This document shows positions 17,618-26,878 of a stretch of DNA of 64,000 bases, piece after piece. The position numbers and the translations under genes are program-made. The notes under the pieces are model-generated. The model had not been told where the DNA came from and did not search any database. It saw only the letters and a program-made list of their open reading frames with translations. The stretch's first letter is position 1, and each line of letters begins with the position of its first letter. Source of the DNA: Pedobacter kyungheensis (GTDB lineage: Bacteria; Bacteroidota; Bacteroidia; Sphingobacteriales; Sphingobacteriaceae); contig NZ_JSYN01000018.1 in NCBI RefSeq assembly GCF_000812965.1, positions 62,001 through 126,000 of the forward strand, given 5' to 3'.

Positions 17618-18382
17618 ATGATTTACATTTTCGATGGCTCTTTACCGGGCCTTTTAACGGCAGTTTTTGAATGGTTTGAGCGCAAGCCTGGTAAGGCTGT
17701 GCTTAAATCAATCGAAATGTTTCAGCCCGAAGCTTTTGCCGAAAGTTTTACGGTTATAACTGATTCGGCAAAAGCAGATCGCGTTTGGACAGGGCTTCAA
17801 AAGAAGTTAACAAAAGCGAGTCTACGGAAATTTTATTGCAGTTATTTATCCGAAATTCCTGAAGCCAGCAACCACCTCTTTCACTTTTCGATTTACATTT
17901 TCAAACATGAAATTGGTGCAGAAGGTAATTATGGTAATGAGCATATAATGGCACTTGCTAAATATGCCAAAAGTGTAGAACGCGAAAAACACCGCATGGA
18001 AGCTTTTATCCGTTTCCAAAAAACGGGTGATGGCTTATTTTATGCCAGTATTGACCCGGATTTTAATGTTTTGCCCTTAATATCTAATCATTTTAAAAAC
18101 CGTTACGCCGATCAGCAATGGGTAATTTATGATTTAAAGCGAAAATATGGTTTGCATTACAATTTAGAAACCGTATCAGAAATCACAATAGGTTTTGCCG
18201 AGGGCATTAACAAACAAAAACCTGCTCCCGGTCTTATGGATGAAAATGAAGCACTTTATGCCACACTTTGGAAAGATTATTTTAAAAGTGCTAACATTGT
18301 AGCCAGGAAAAACACCAAATTGCATGTTCAACATGTGCCCAAAAGATATTGGAAGTATTTAACCGAAAAAATTGATGTATAA
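17618..18382 (+). CDS. DUF4130 DNA-metabolism protein, partner of the radical-SAM gene
   Basis: This 254-residue protein starts with MIYIFDGSLPGLLTAVFEWF, the typical opening of the DUF4130 family (TIGR03915-type, putative DNA metabolism protein), and continues with RFQKTGDGLFYASIDPDFNVLPLI and a C-terminal HVQHVPKRYWKYLTE segment also usual for it. In other bacteria this domain is either next to the UDG-linked radical-SAM gene or fused to a uracil-DNA-glycosylase-like domain; here the glycosylase part is absent. The pair is separated by a 142-base gap filled with a repeat element, so it may still be co-transcribed. Confidence 0.88.
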   Translation: MIYIFDGSLPGLLTAVFEWFERKPGKAVLKSIEMFQPEAFAESFTVITDSAKADRVWTGLQKKLTKASLRKFYCSYLSEIPEASNHLFHFSIYIFKHEIGAEGNYGNEHIMALAKYAKSVEREKHRMEAFIRFQKTGDGLFYASIDPDFNVLPLISNHFKNRYADQQWVIYDLKRKYGLHYNLETVSEITIGFAEGINKQKPAPGLMDENEALYATLWKDYFKSANIVARKNTKLHVQHVPKRYWKYLTEKIDV

Positions 18383-18591
18383 TCGCCCAAACTGATCAAC
18401 AGTCTTTTAAAACTTTATTTATGGTGTTCAAAAACCAAAACTTACTGCCATGCTGACACGCCCACAAGCCATTAGCATGAAAAGATTGACAGTTTGGTGA
18501 AAATTTGTCCCTCAAAACCTATTGGCATAAAAAGTGTTAATTGTATGCCTAGTTAAAAAAACAAAATCAAAATAAAAAAATAATAAAAGTT

Positions 18592-18882
18592 ATGGCGTTA
18601 AACCTTAAACCAATTGCTGGCAGTTCGAACAGAGTAATCGTTGAACCGGCTGCAGCAGAAGAAAAAACTGCGTCAGGTTTGTATATCCCTGATACCGCTA
18701 AAGAAAAACCATCTAAAGGAACTGTAGTTTCTGTTTCTGAAGAAGATGCTGAAGGTAAAAAAGCTAGCGTAAAAGTTGGCGATGTTGTAATTTATGGTAA
18801 ATACGGTGGCACTGAGTTCCCTTATGAAGGTAAAGATTACCTGATTATGCGCGAAACTGATATCTACGCTGTTGTAGGATAA
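18592..18882 (+). CDS. groES: Co-chaperonin GroES
   Basis: GroES caps the GroEL ring during protein folding. The 96-residue length is standard. The mobile-loop region EEKTASGLYIPDTAKEKP and the GGTEFPYEGKDYLIMRETDIYAVV tail match the family well. It begins the groES-groEL operon, 102 bases ahead of groEL. The 200-base upstream gap holds no CIRCE-like inverted repeat that I can see, which fits the general absence of HrcA control in Bacteroidota. Confidence 0.98.
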   Translation: MALNLKPIAGSSNRVIVEPAAAEEKTASGLYIPDTAKEKPSKGTVVSVSEEDAEGKKASVKVGDVVIYGKYGGTEFPYEGKDYLIMRETDIYAVVG

Positions 18883-18885
18883 AAA

Positions 18886-18964
18886 TTGAAATGTTGCAAC
18901 GCTCAAATGTTGTAATATTTATATAAACCGGATGATTGAGATATTTCAACCTTCCAACATTAAA
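18886..18964. repeat. AATGTTG-word repeat between groES and groEL
   Basis: The 102-base gap contains ATTGAAATGTTGCAACGCTC, AAATGTTGTAAT and CAACCTTCCAACATTAAAA, an imperfect inverted set built on the word AATGTTGGAA. Almost the same arrangement (ATTGAAATGTTGGAAAG then CAACCTTACAACATTAAAA) follows mqnD at 9060-9110. It looks like a small dispersed repeat inserted inside an operon. Confidence 0.5.
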
Positions 18965-18984
18965 ATTTAAAAATATTCTTAAAA

Positions 18985-20619
18985 ATGTCTAAACAAGTAA
19001 AATATAACGTAGAAGCACGCGACGCCCTGAAAAGAGGTGTTGATATCCTGGCTAACGCAGTAAAAGTAACTTTAGGTCCAAAAGGGCGTAACGTAATTAT
19101 CGATAAAAAATTCGGCTCACCAGCCATCACCAAAGATGGTGTTACTGTTGCTAAAGAAATCGAATTAAAAGATGCAGTTGAGAACATGGGTGCTCAAATG
19201 GTGAAAGAAGTAGCTTCTAAAACAGCTGACATTGCTGGTGATGGTACTACTACTGCTACCGTTTTAGCACAGGCCATTATTACTACCGGTATTAAAAACG
19301 TTGCTGCTGGTGCAAACCCAATGGATTTAAAACGTGGTATTGATAAAGCGGTTGCTGCTGTTGTAGAGAACTTAAAAACTCAATCGCAAACTGTTGGCGA
19401 AGACAATAACAAAATTAAACAAGTTGCTTCTATTTCAGCCAATAACGACGAGGTAATCGGTGCGTTAATTGCTGAGGCGATGAGCAAAGTTGGTAAAGAT
19501 GGGGTAATTACTGTTGAAGAAGCAAAAGGTACTGAAACTGAAGTAAAAACAGTAGAAGGTATGCAGTTTGACAGAGGTTATTTATCTCCATACTTCGTTA
19601 CCAATGCAGATAAAATGGAAGCTGAATTAGACAGCCCTTACATTTTAATCTACGATAAAAAAATCAGCAACATGAAAGAATTGTTGCCGGTTTTAGAAAA
19701 AACTGTTCAAACTGGCAAACCATTGGTAATCATTTCTGAAGATTTAGATGGCGAAGCTTTAGCTACTTTAGTAGTAAATAAAATCCGTGGTTCACTGAAA
19801 GTTGTAGCGGTTAAAGCTCCAGGTTTTGGCGACAGAAGAAAAGCAATGTTAGAAGACATCGCAATCTTAACCGGTGGTACTGTTATTTCTGAAGAAAGAG
19901 GTTATAAATTAGAAAATGCTGATTTAACTTACTTAGGTTCTGCAGAGAAAGTTGTTGTTGATAAAGACAATACAACTGTAATTAACGGTGCAGGTAACAC
20001 TGACGATATTAAAGCACGTGTTAACCAGATTAAAGCACAAATCGAAACTACTACTTCTGACTACGATAAAGAAAAATTACAAGAGCGTTTGGCTAAATTA
20101 GCTGGCGGTGTTGCAGTACTTTACGTTGGTGCAGCAAGTGAGGTTGAAATGAAAGAGAAAAAAGACCGTGTTGATGATGCTTTACATGCAACCCGTGCGG
20201 CTGTAGAAGAAGGTATTGTTGCTGGTGGTGGTGTAGCTTTCATCCGCGCTGTAGCTTCTATCGCTGATTTAAAAGGTGTTAACGAAGATGAAAACACAGG
20301 TATTCAGATCATCCGTCGTGCTATTGAAGAGCCATTACGTCAGATTTGCGAAAACGCAGGTATTGAAGGTTCTATCGTAGTACAAAAAGTTAAAGAGGGT
20401 ACTGCCGATTTCGGTTACAATGCACGCACAGGTGCTTACGAAAACTTAATTGGTGCAGGTGTTATCGACCCAACTAAAGTAAGCCGTGTAGCTTTAGAAA
20501 ATGCAGCATCGATTGCAGCAATGTTATTAACTACAGAAGTTGTTTTAGCAGACGAGCCTGAAGAAGGTGGCGCTCCAATGCCTCCAATGGGTGGCGGCGG
20601 TATGGGTGGTATGATGTAA
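18985..20619 (+). CDS. groEL: Chaperonin GroEL
   Basis: GroEL is the ATP-driven folding chamber that works with GroES in the cytoplasm. The 544 residues match the usual length. Clear family segments are VTLGPKGRNVIIDKKFG, the ATP-site DGTTTATVLAQAI, and RAAVEEGIVAGGGVAFIRA, with the Gly/Met-rich tail ending PPMGGGGMGGMM. Codon usage is strongly biased toward abundant-tRNA codons compared with neighbours (for example GGT, GTT, TTA), as expected for a highly expressed gene. A terminator follows. Confidence 0.99.
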   Translation: MSKQVKYNVEARDALKRGVDILANAVKVTLGPKGRNVIIDKKFGSPAITKDGVTVAKEIELKDAVENMGAQMVKEVASKTADIAGDGTTTATVLAQAIITTGIKNVAAGANPMDLKRGIDKAVAAVVENLKTQSQTVGEDNNKIKQVASISANNDEVIGALIAEAMSKVGKDGVITVEEAKGTETEVKTVEGMQFDRGYLSPYFVTNADKMEAELDSPYILIYDKKISNMKELLPVLEKTVQTGKPLVIISEDLDGEALATLVVNKIRGSLKVVAVKAPGFGDRRKAMLEDIAILTGGTVISEERGYKLENADLTYLGSAEKVVVDKDNTTVINGAGNTDDIKARVNQIKAQIETTTSDYDKEKLQERLAKLAGGVAVLYVGAASEVEMKEKKDRVDDALHATRAAVEEGIVAGGGVAFIRAVASIADLKGVNEDENTGIQIIRRAIEEPLRQICENAGIEGSIVVQKVKEGTADFGYNARTGAYENLIGAGVIDPTKVSRVALENAASIAAMLLTTEVVLADEPEEGGAPMPPMGGGGMGGMM

Positions 20620-20657
20620 TATCAATCCATAACGAAACGATTTCGTGTAAAAATATG

Positions 20658-20689
20658 CCCTCAAGGAGATTAAGCCTTGGGGGTTTTTT
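20658..20689 (+). terminator. Rho-independent terminator after groEL
   Basis: CCCTCAAGG (20658-20666) pairs with CCTTGGGGG (20675-20683, one G-T wobble) and is followed by six T. It lies 39 bases past groEL in the correct orientation. The remainder of the 301-base gap to 20920 is AT-rich leader for the adhesin gene, with no other feature I can support. Confidence 0.85.
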
Positions 20690-20920
20690 ATGCCCTTTAC
20701 CTGCCTGAAACCAGTTTTGAGAGTCTCTATAACCTGCTCATTTAGTTAATGTTGGTGTAAAATTTTGCGGTTGTAATGCAAAAATTACGTTCTTTACAAC
20801 GAATATTTATTTGCGAATCCCATTCCGGCATTCTGCTAAGTTAGTGAAGCCAGATAAAGTAAGTTTCCCAAAGCAGAACTTACAACGCGTAATAAAATCA
20901 TTCCTCAGTGTTAGAGATTT

Positions 20921-23900
20921 ATGAAGATTCGCTGTAAAAGGAAATGGCATTGTTTTGTCCTGTTTTTTGGGGCATTGTTTTACACGTCAGTATGTTTTTC
21001 GCAGATTAATATTGGTGCAGTTGATGCCGGCCCCTTTACTCCGGGTAGTACCATTGCTGTGCCATTCACCATAACTTCGGGCTGCGCCACACAAGGAAAC
21101 CAGTTTCAGCTTTATCTTTCTGACCAAAACGGCAGCTTTGCTGCTGAAACCCTGATCGGTACTTACACCGGTTTTTACAGTACTTACATCAATGGCGTTT
21201 TACCAGCCGGGCTTACACCGGGCACAGGTTATATGGTGAGGGTAAAATCAACAAGTCCGGCATCAGCAAGTACACCATCTACCACATTTGAAGTTAAAGC
21301 CGGTCCTGCTGTTGAAGCGAAATTAACCTCAACCTATCTGAACGCTGCTAATACCGAAACTTTTGGTACCTGTATCAGTAAAGCCAACAATCCTTTTTTC
21401 CTCAATAACGCATCTACAGCAAACAGTACTGTTACCGCAACAGTGGTTGATGAAGTAAATGGCGGCACTCCGACAACGGTTAACTTTGCTATTAACCCAC
21501 AAAACTTTACCGCTCAACAGGTACATTACACAATTTACACTAAAGCGGTAATGCCTGACGGTACGATTGGTACAAAGGCTTATTTACTCATCAATAATAG
21601 AGCGATAACTGCCTTTGCTAATACCGGGAACACAGTGGTTTGTTTGCCCAACGGAGCATTAACCTTTAACGTAGATGTGACCTCAACTGCAGGTATCCAA
21701 AACAATTTTCCTGGCGATATTTACACCATTAACTGGGGCGATTTAACAACATCGACTTATACCATTTGCGAAATTATTGCCAATGGCGGGAAAGTAACAC
21801 ACGCCTACACCAGATCTTCTTGCGGAAGTGTATCTACCTCGAGCGCCGGAACAATATACAATGCATTTGATGTTTCTATTAATGTAAAAAATGCCTTCTG
21901 TACTACTATGGGAACCCCGGTTTCCTCTTCAGCCAAAGTAGTAGTTAAACCAATAAATGATTTTGTTTTCAATACACCGAGCTGTACAAATAAAGATGTT
22001 ACTTTCGTTAACACTTCAATTTTAGGGGAAAATCCAAATACCAACACCGCTGCCTGTACTCCTAACAACGTTACTTATAACTGGTATGTAGATGGCGTAC
22101 TGAAGGAGTTTGACAAGCCGAAATCATTCAATTTTGTATACAAATTTACAACCCATGGCGAGCACATCATCCGGCTGGAATCTAAAAATTTAACAGGTGA
22201 ATGTGATGCCGATCCTGTAGAAATGAAAATCTGTATCCAGGATCCTCCAAAACCAGATTTTACCTTACCCGCAACAACCATTTGCGCACCTGGAACATTA
22301 AAACCAACCGATAACTCCGTATTGGATAACATTTGTAATGCAGCCAATACCTATTCGTGGTCGGTAACACCGGCGGTAACTTATGCCAATGGCACCAGTG
22401 CAAGCAGTAAGGAACCTGAATTTAATTTTACCAATCCGGGTATTTATACGATCGTCTTAAGCATTTCAACTCCATCATGTGGCGTGGTAACTACACCTGC
22501 ACAAACCATAGTGGTAAACGCAACACCTGTAGCTACGCTCTCGCCCGATATTACGGTTTGTAATTTATCTACTTACGATTTTAACAATACCACTACGGGC
22601 CCAACCAAAACCACCATTTCGGGCACATCTAAAGATTTAGCTGATACCTACACGTGGACGGTTAGTGCTGCCGGATCGGGAACTTACAGCTTTACAGGTG
22701 GTACTACGGCCAATTCTAAATATCCATCTATTAAGTTTGATAGCTACGATACTTATACCGTAACAGTAACCCACAAAAATAACTGCGGAACTGCGACAGA
22801 TACTCAAATCCTGACATTCAGTACCGCACCTGTGGTTAATGCAGGGCCTGATCAAAGCATCTGTTTTAACGATCCCAGCTTTACACTGGCTGGAGCAGTA
22901 ACAGGTACCACATCAAGCCAAACATGGGTGGGTGGTACTGGTACTTTTAACACTAATAGAAATGACCTGAACGCAGTTTACACCCCATCAGCAGCCGAAA
23001 AAGCAGCGGGAACGGTAACCTTAAAATTGCGCGCCACAACCACTTTGCCAGCGCCCTGCAACCAGATAGACGATGATATTATTTTAACTATTAAGCAAAA
23101 TATCAACGTTACCAGTGCGGCAACAAAAACCATCTGTACCGGAAAAAGCGTGGCTTACACCCCTACCTCGGCTGTAACTGGTGTTACCTACACCTGGACG
23201 GCAACGGGAACCACAAATGCAACAGGTTATAGCGCCAATGGAACCGGTGATATTAATGACATCATCACCAATACCGATGCCAGCACCGACGCCGTAGTTA
23301 CTTATGTAATTGTACCGCATAAAGATGGCTGCGATGGTACACCTTTTAATCTGGTGGTAACCGTAACGCCCAACCCAATAGCTACCGCAACGCCACAAAA
23401 CACCAGCATTTGTAATGCTACTGCTGCAGGCATAACGCTTTCGGCAAACCTGAGTGGCGTAAATTACACTTATACCAGTACCGTAACGGGTGCCATAACA
23501 GGCAACAGCAACAGACCGGTTGCCTCTGCCAGTAACCAGATTAACGATATTTTAACCAATTCGGGTACCAGCCCCGGAACTGTAACCTATACTGTTACAC
23601 CGGTCTCTGCCAATGGTTGCCCCGGCACTCCTGCTACCGTAACCATAACTGTATTACCAGGTGCAACACCTGCCAACGCGGGACCAGATGAAGCCATCTG
23701 TAACCAAATTACTTATACCTTAAAAGGCAATAGCCCCGTTGTAGGAACTGGTAAGTGGACAATCGTATCAGCGCCTACCACCATAACCTTTGCTGATGAT
23801 ACCCAAAACAACACGTTAATTTCGGGTTTAGTCGCTGGAAACACCTATGTATTGCGCTGGACCATCAGCGATTCTGGCTGTTCGACCTCAAGTGATGATG

Positions 23901-26878
23901 TACAGCTTACCGTTAACCCGCTCAGTGTAGGCGGCACTACTGGTAGTGATGCCAGTGTTTGCTCAGGCGCCAATGGAGGCAATATAATACTAAGCGGACA
24001 GGTGGGTAACATCATCCGTTGGGAACGTTCGGTTGATAACGGCACAAACTGGTCGACAGTTGCTTCAACAGCCAACCCTTATGTTTTTACTAACCTTACC
24101 ATTACTACTCAATTCCGCGCGGTAGTACAAAGCGGAAGCTGTGCAGAAGCCCTTTCTACGGTAACCACCATTACCGTAAACCCGGGTACGGTTGCAGCTA
24201 ATGCAGGTGCTGACCAAAGCCTGTGCAGCGGCAATGGCATTACTTTAAACGGGAATAATCCTGCTCCAAACACAGGTAGCTGGACCTTAACCTCCGGCCA
24301 AACCGGAGTCGTATTTGCCGACGCTACTCTATTCAATACGGCTGTTACCGGCCTTGTATCCGGTCAAACCTATACCTTCAGGTGGACCATTACCGGCTTT
24401 GGCGGCTGTCCTCCTTCCACTGATGATGTAACCATTACCTATTATCCGCCGGTTATCAATACCATTAATGCATCGGCTGCCCCCGTTTGCGCAGGCCAAA
24501 ACATTACCATTACGGGCGATACACCTACAGGTGGAACAGGCACCTATGCTTACCAATGGCAAAGCAGTGCCGACGGCAGTACCTGGGTGAATATCCCTTC
24601 GGCCATCGGTAAAGATTTAACCACAACGGCTAACGTATTTACTTATTTCAGGCGTTTGGTAAACAGCACGATTTGTACCTCAATCAGTAATTCGGTACAG
24701 ATTACTGTTTTACCGGGTTTAACCAACAATACCATTAGTGCTGATCAGCAGATTTGTGTCGGCGCAACAGCAGCACCGCTTACGGGTTCTACACCAACAG
24801 GTGGCAGCGGCACCTATAGCTACCAATGGCAATCCAGTATTAACGGAACGGCCTGGAGCGATGTATTAGGTGCTACAAGCATGAACTTTAACCCGCCAAC
24901 TCCAACCGTTACCATTTATTACCGGCGCGCGGTAGCAAGCGGAGCCTGCTCGGGTAATTTAAGTAACGAGATTAAAATAACGGTAAACCCACATGCCAAA
25001 GCAGAAATAACCTACACCACCAACACGGGCTGTGCTCCTTTTAAACTCGATGCAACCAATGTTGCGGCTACATTATACCCCGATCGCAATGCCGTATATA
25101 CCTGGTTTGCCAACAATGTACAAATTGGAACCGGCCCTGCCTTTCCCGGTTATACCATTACCAATGGCAACGAAAGCGTAAACATAAAACTTGTGGTAAC
25201 CAGCAGCCTGGGCTGTAACACTGACGAAAAGACGGAGGTATTTACAACTTTACCAATTGTTACGCCATCTTTTACACAAAGTACCACCGAAGGTTGCGGA
25301 CCGCTTGGCGTTACTTTTACCAATACCACCACGCCGCTTAATGGTGCAACTTATAAATGGGATTTTGGCAATGGCCAATCTTCTACCCTTGCCCAGCCTG
25401 CAGCCATAACTTTCCTGGCCGATCCAAGTGGAAAAGACAAAACCTATAACATTACACTAACAACAACCTCACCCTGCGGGCCGCCGGTTGTAACGGCTGC
25501 GACAGTTATTGTACATGCCAAGCCTGTTGCCTTGTTCTCCCCCGATAAAACTACAGGCTGCGCTGATCTATTGGTTAACTTTAGCAATACCGGGCCAGAA
25601 AGTACCGGCACAACTTACACCTACGATTTCGGTGATGGCAGTAGCCCTGAAACTTACACCGACAGACAAACTGTAAGTCACATCTTTAAAACATTAGTAG
25701 TAAAAGATTTTACCGTAAACATGACCGCCAGGAATGCTTGCGGTATTGCAAACGCCATACCGGTGGTGATCAGGGTTTCGCCAAACAATATTATCCCTGA
25801 GCTGGTGGTAAACGGAAACGAAAAAAGAGGTTGCGCGCCTTTTACGGTCAACTTTATCAATAACACAAGCGGAGCCAGCAGCTTTACCTATACTTTTACC
25901 AACGAAGATACCGGCGAAATCAGCAGCGCCTTTTCTATCACCACGGGTGTTTTCCCGCATCTTTTCACCAAACCAGGCCGGTATACCATTAAGCTGGATG
26001 CAGAAAACGATTGCTCAAAAAACTCAACAAGCGAAACTGTTACCATCCTGCCGCAGCCAACCGTTGGTTTCATGGCCGATAAAACCATTGGCTGTACCAA
26101 TCTTGTGGTAAAGTTTAAAAATACAAGTGTAGCTGCAGTAGGTTATGTATGGGATTTTGGCGATGGTTCTCCAACTTCGACCGATTTTGAGCCACAGCAC
26201 ACTTACACTGGTTCGGGAGTAAACTATACCGTTACGCTAACCACCACAAACAGCCTTGGCTGTACCAATACGTTAGCTTTACCCGACTTTATCCAGATTG
26301 TTGCTCCACCCGTAGCCACTTTCACGGTAAGTCCGGGCAATGAGCTTTCCATTCCGAATTACAGCTTTGGCTTTAAAGATACCAGCACCGGATCGGTAAG
26401 CTGGGAATGGTCGTTCGGCGATGGCGCTAAATCAACCTTGCAAAATCCCAACCATACTTATGCCAATGAAGGCTCCTATACCGTAACCCTCAAAGTCTTA
26501 AATAAGGAAGGCTGTTCAGCAACCACTTTTCAATCAGTGCGGATTATCGGGGTACCCGGATATTTAAATATCCCCAACTCCTTTATGCCGGCAAGTGCCA
26601 AAAACGAAATCAAGATTTTCAAGGCAAAAGGCCGGGGTATAAAAGAATGGAATATGTCTGTCTTTAATAAATGGGGCCAGCTTTTATGGGAAACCACCAA
26701 GTTAGACGATGGTGCACCTTTAGAGGGTTGGGATGGTACCTACAAAGGTCAGGATCAGCCCCAGGGTGTTTATTACTGGAAAGTGGATGTGAGGTTTATT
26801 AATGGCAGCGATTGGAAAGGGATGACTTATGATTCATCTCCTCCCAAAAAAACGGGTGTAATATATTTAATCAGATAG
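20921..26878 (+). CDS. Giant PKD/Ig-like surface adhesin with type IX secretion (type B) sorting domain
   Basis: The 1985-residue protein begins with a signal peptide (basic MKIRCKRKWH, hydrophobic core, cleavage near CFSQ). The body is a chain of beta-sandwich repeats: Ig-like modules with NAGPDQSIC, NAGPDEAIC and NAGADQSLC openings, two close Ig copies with TPTGGTGTYAYQWQSS and TPTGGSGTYSYQWQSS about 85 residues apart, then several PKD domains (YTYDFGDGSSP, YVWDFGDGSP, WEWSFGDGAKS). The last 100 residues are the gliding-motility-associated C-terminal domain (LNIPNSFMPASAKNEI, FNKWGQLLWET, GWDGTYKG, QGVYYWKVDVRF), the type B signal for the type IX system. It should be exported to the surface and may act in adhesion or gliding. 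The next gene is its usual PorP/SprF partner. Confidence 0.95.
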   Translation: MKIRCKRKWHCFVLFFGALFYTSVCFSQINIGAVDAGPFTPGSTIAVPFTITSGCATQGNQFQLYLSDQNGSFAAETLIGTYTGFYSTYINGVLPAGLTPGTGYMVRVKSTSPASASTPSTTFEVKAGPAVEAKLTSTYLNAANTETFGTCISKANNPFFLNNASTANSTVTATVVDEVNGGTPTTVNFAINPQNFTAQQVHYTIYTKAVMPDGTIGTKAYLLINNRAITAFANTGNTVVCLPNGALTFNVDVTSTAGIQNNFPGDIYTINWGDLTTSTYTICEIIANGGKVTHAYTRSSCGSVSTSSAGTIYNAFDVSINVKNAFCTTMGTPVSSSAKVVVKPINDFVFNTPSCTNKDVTFVNTSILGENPNTNTAACTPNNVTYNWYVDGVLKEFDKPKSFNFVYKFTTHGEHIIRLESKNLTGECDADPVEMKICIQDPPKPDFTLPATTICAPGTLKPTDNSVLDNICNAANTYSWSVTPAVTYANGTSASSKEPEFNFTNPGIYTIVLSISTPSCGVVTTPAQTIVVNATPVATLSPDITVCNLSTYDFNNTTTGPTKTTISGTSKDLADTYTWTVSAAGSGTYSFTGGTTANSKYPSIKFDSYDTYTVTVTHKNNCGTATDTQILTFSTAPVVNAGPDQSICFNDPSFTLAGAVTGTTSSQTWVGGTGTFNTNRNDLNAVYTPSAAEKAAGTVTLKLRATTTLPAPCNQIDDDIILTIKQNINVTSAATKTICTGKSVAYTPTSAVTGVTYTWTATGTTNATGYSANGTGDINDIITNTDASTDAVVTYVIVPHKDGCDGTPFNLVVTVTPNPIATATPQNTSICNATAAGITLSANLSGVNYTYTSTVTGAITGNSNRPVASASNQINDILTNSGTSPGTVTYTVTPVSANGCPGTPATVTITVLPGATPANAGPDEAICNQITYTLKGNSPVVGTGKWTIVSAPTTITFADDTQNNTLISGLVAGNTYVLRWTISDSGCSTSSDDVQLTVNPLSVGGTTGSDASVCSGANGGNIILSGQVGNIIRWERSVDNGTNWSTVASTANPYVFTNLTITTQFRAVVQSGSCAEALSTVTTITVNPGTVAANAGADQSLCSGNGITLNGNNPAPNTGSWTLTSGQTGVVFADATLFNTAVTGLVSGQTYTFRWTITGFGGCPPSTDDVTITYYPPVINTINASAAPVCAGQNITITGDTPTGGTGTYAYQWQSSADGSTWVNIPSAIGKDLTTTANVFTYFRRLVNSTICTSISNSVQITVLPGLTNNTISADQQICVGATAAPLTGSTPTGGSGTYSYQWQSSINGTAWSDVLGATSMNFNPPTPTVTIYYRRAVASGACSGNLSNEIKITVNPHAKAEITYTTNTGCAPFKLDATNVAATLYPDRNAVYTWFANNVQIGTGPAFPGYTITNGNESVNIKLVVTSSLGCNTDEKTEVFTTLPIVTPSFTQSTTEGCGPLGVTFTNTTTPLNGATYKWDFGNGQSSTLAQPAAITFLADPSGKDKTYNITLTTTSPCGPPVVTAATVIVHAKPVALFSPDKTTGCADLLVNFSNTGPESTGTTYTYDFGDGSSPETYTDRQTVSHIFKTLVVKDFTVNMTARNACGIANAIPVVIRVSPNNIIPELVVNGNEKRGCAPFTVNFINNTSGASSFTYTFTNEDTGEISSAFSITTGVFPHLFTKPGRYTIKLDAENDCSKNSTSETVTILPQPTVGFMADKTIGCTNLVVKFKNTSVAAVGYVWDFGDGSPTSTDFEPQHTYTGSGVNYTVTLTTTNSLGCTNTLALPDFIQIVAPPVATFTVSPGNELSIPNYSFGFKDTSTGSVSWEWSFGDGAKSTLQNPNHTYANEGSYTVTLKVLNKEGCSATTFQSVRIIGVPGYLNIPNSFMPASAKNEIKIFKAKGRGIKEWNMSVFNKWGQLLWETTKLDDGAPLEGWDGTYKGQDQPQGVYYWKVDVRFINGSDWKGMTYDSSPPKKTGVIYLIR
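24457..24990. repeat. Internal duplicated Ig module in the adhesin gene
   Basis: Two consecutive modules share ACACCAACAGGTGG- and TACCAATGGCAA-type segments about 255 bases apart (near 24525-24560 and 24785-24830), translating to near-identical TPTGG and YQWQSS cores. This indicates module duplication within the gene and a likely site of length variation. Confidence 0.7.

Noticed and set aside
18500..18560. Sigma-54-like site before groES (TTGGCATAAAAAGTGTT)
   Set aside because: The GG is present but the -12 GC is GT and several other positions deviate; too weak to call.
20921..26878. Many antisense frames inside the adhesin
   Set aside because: They follow the low-complexity Thr/Asn-rich codons of the real gene and show no independent start context.
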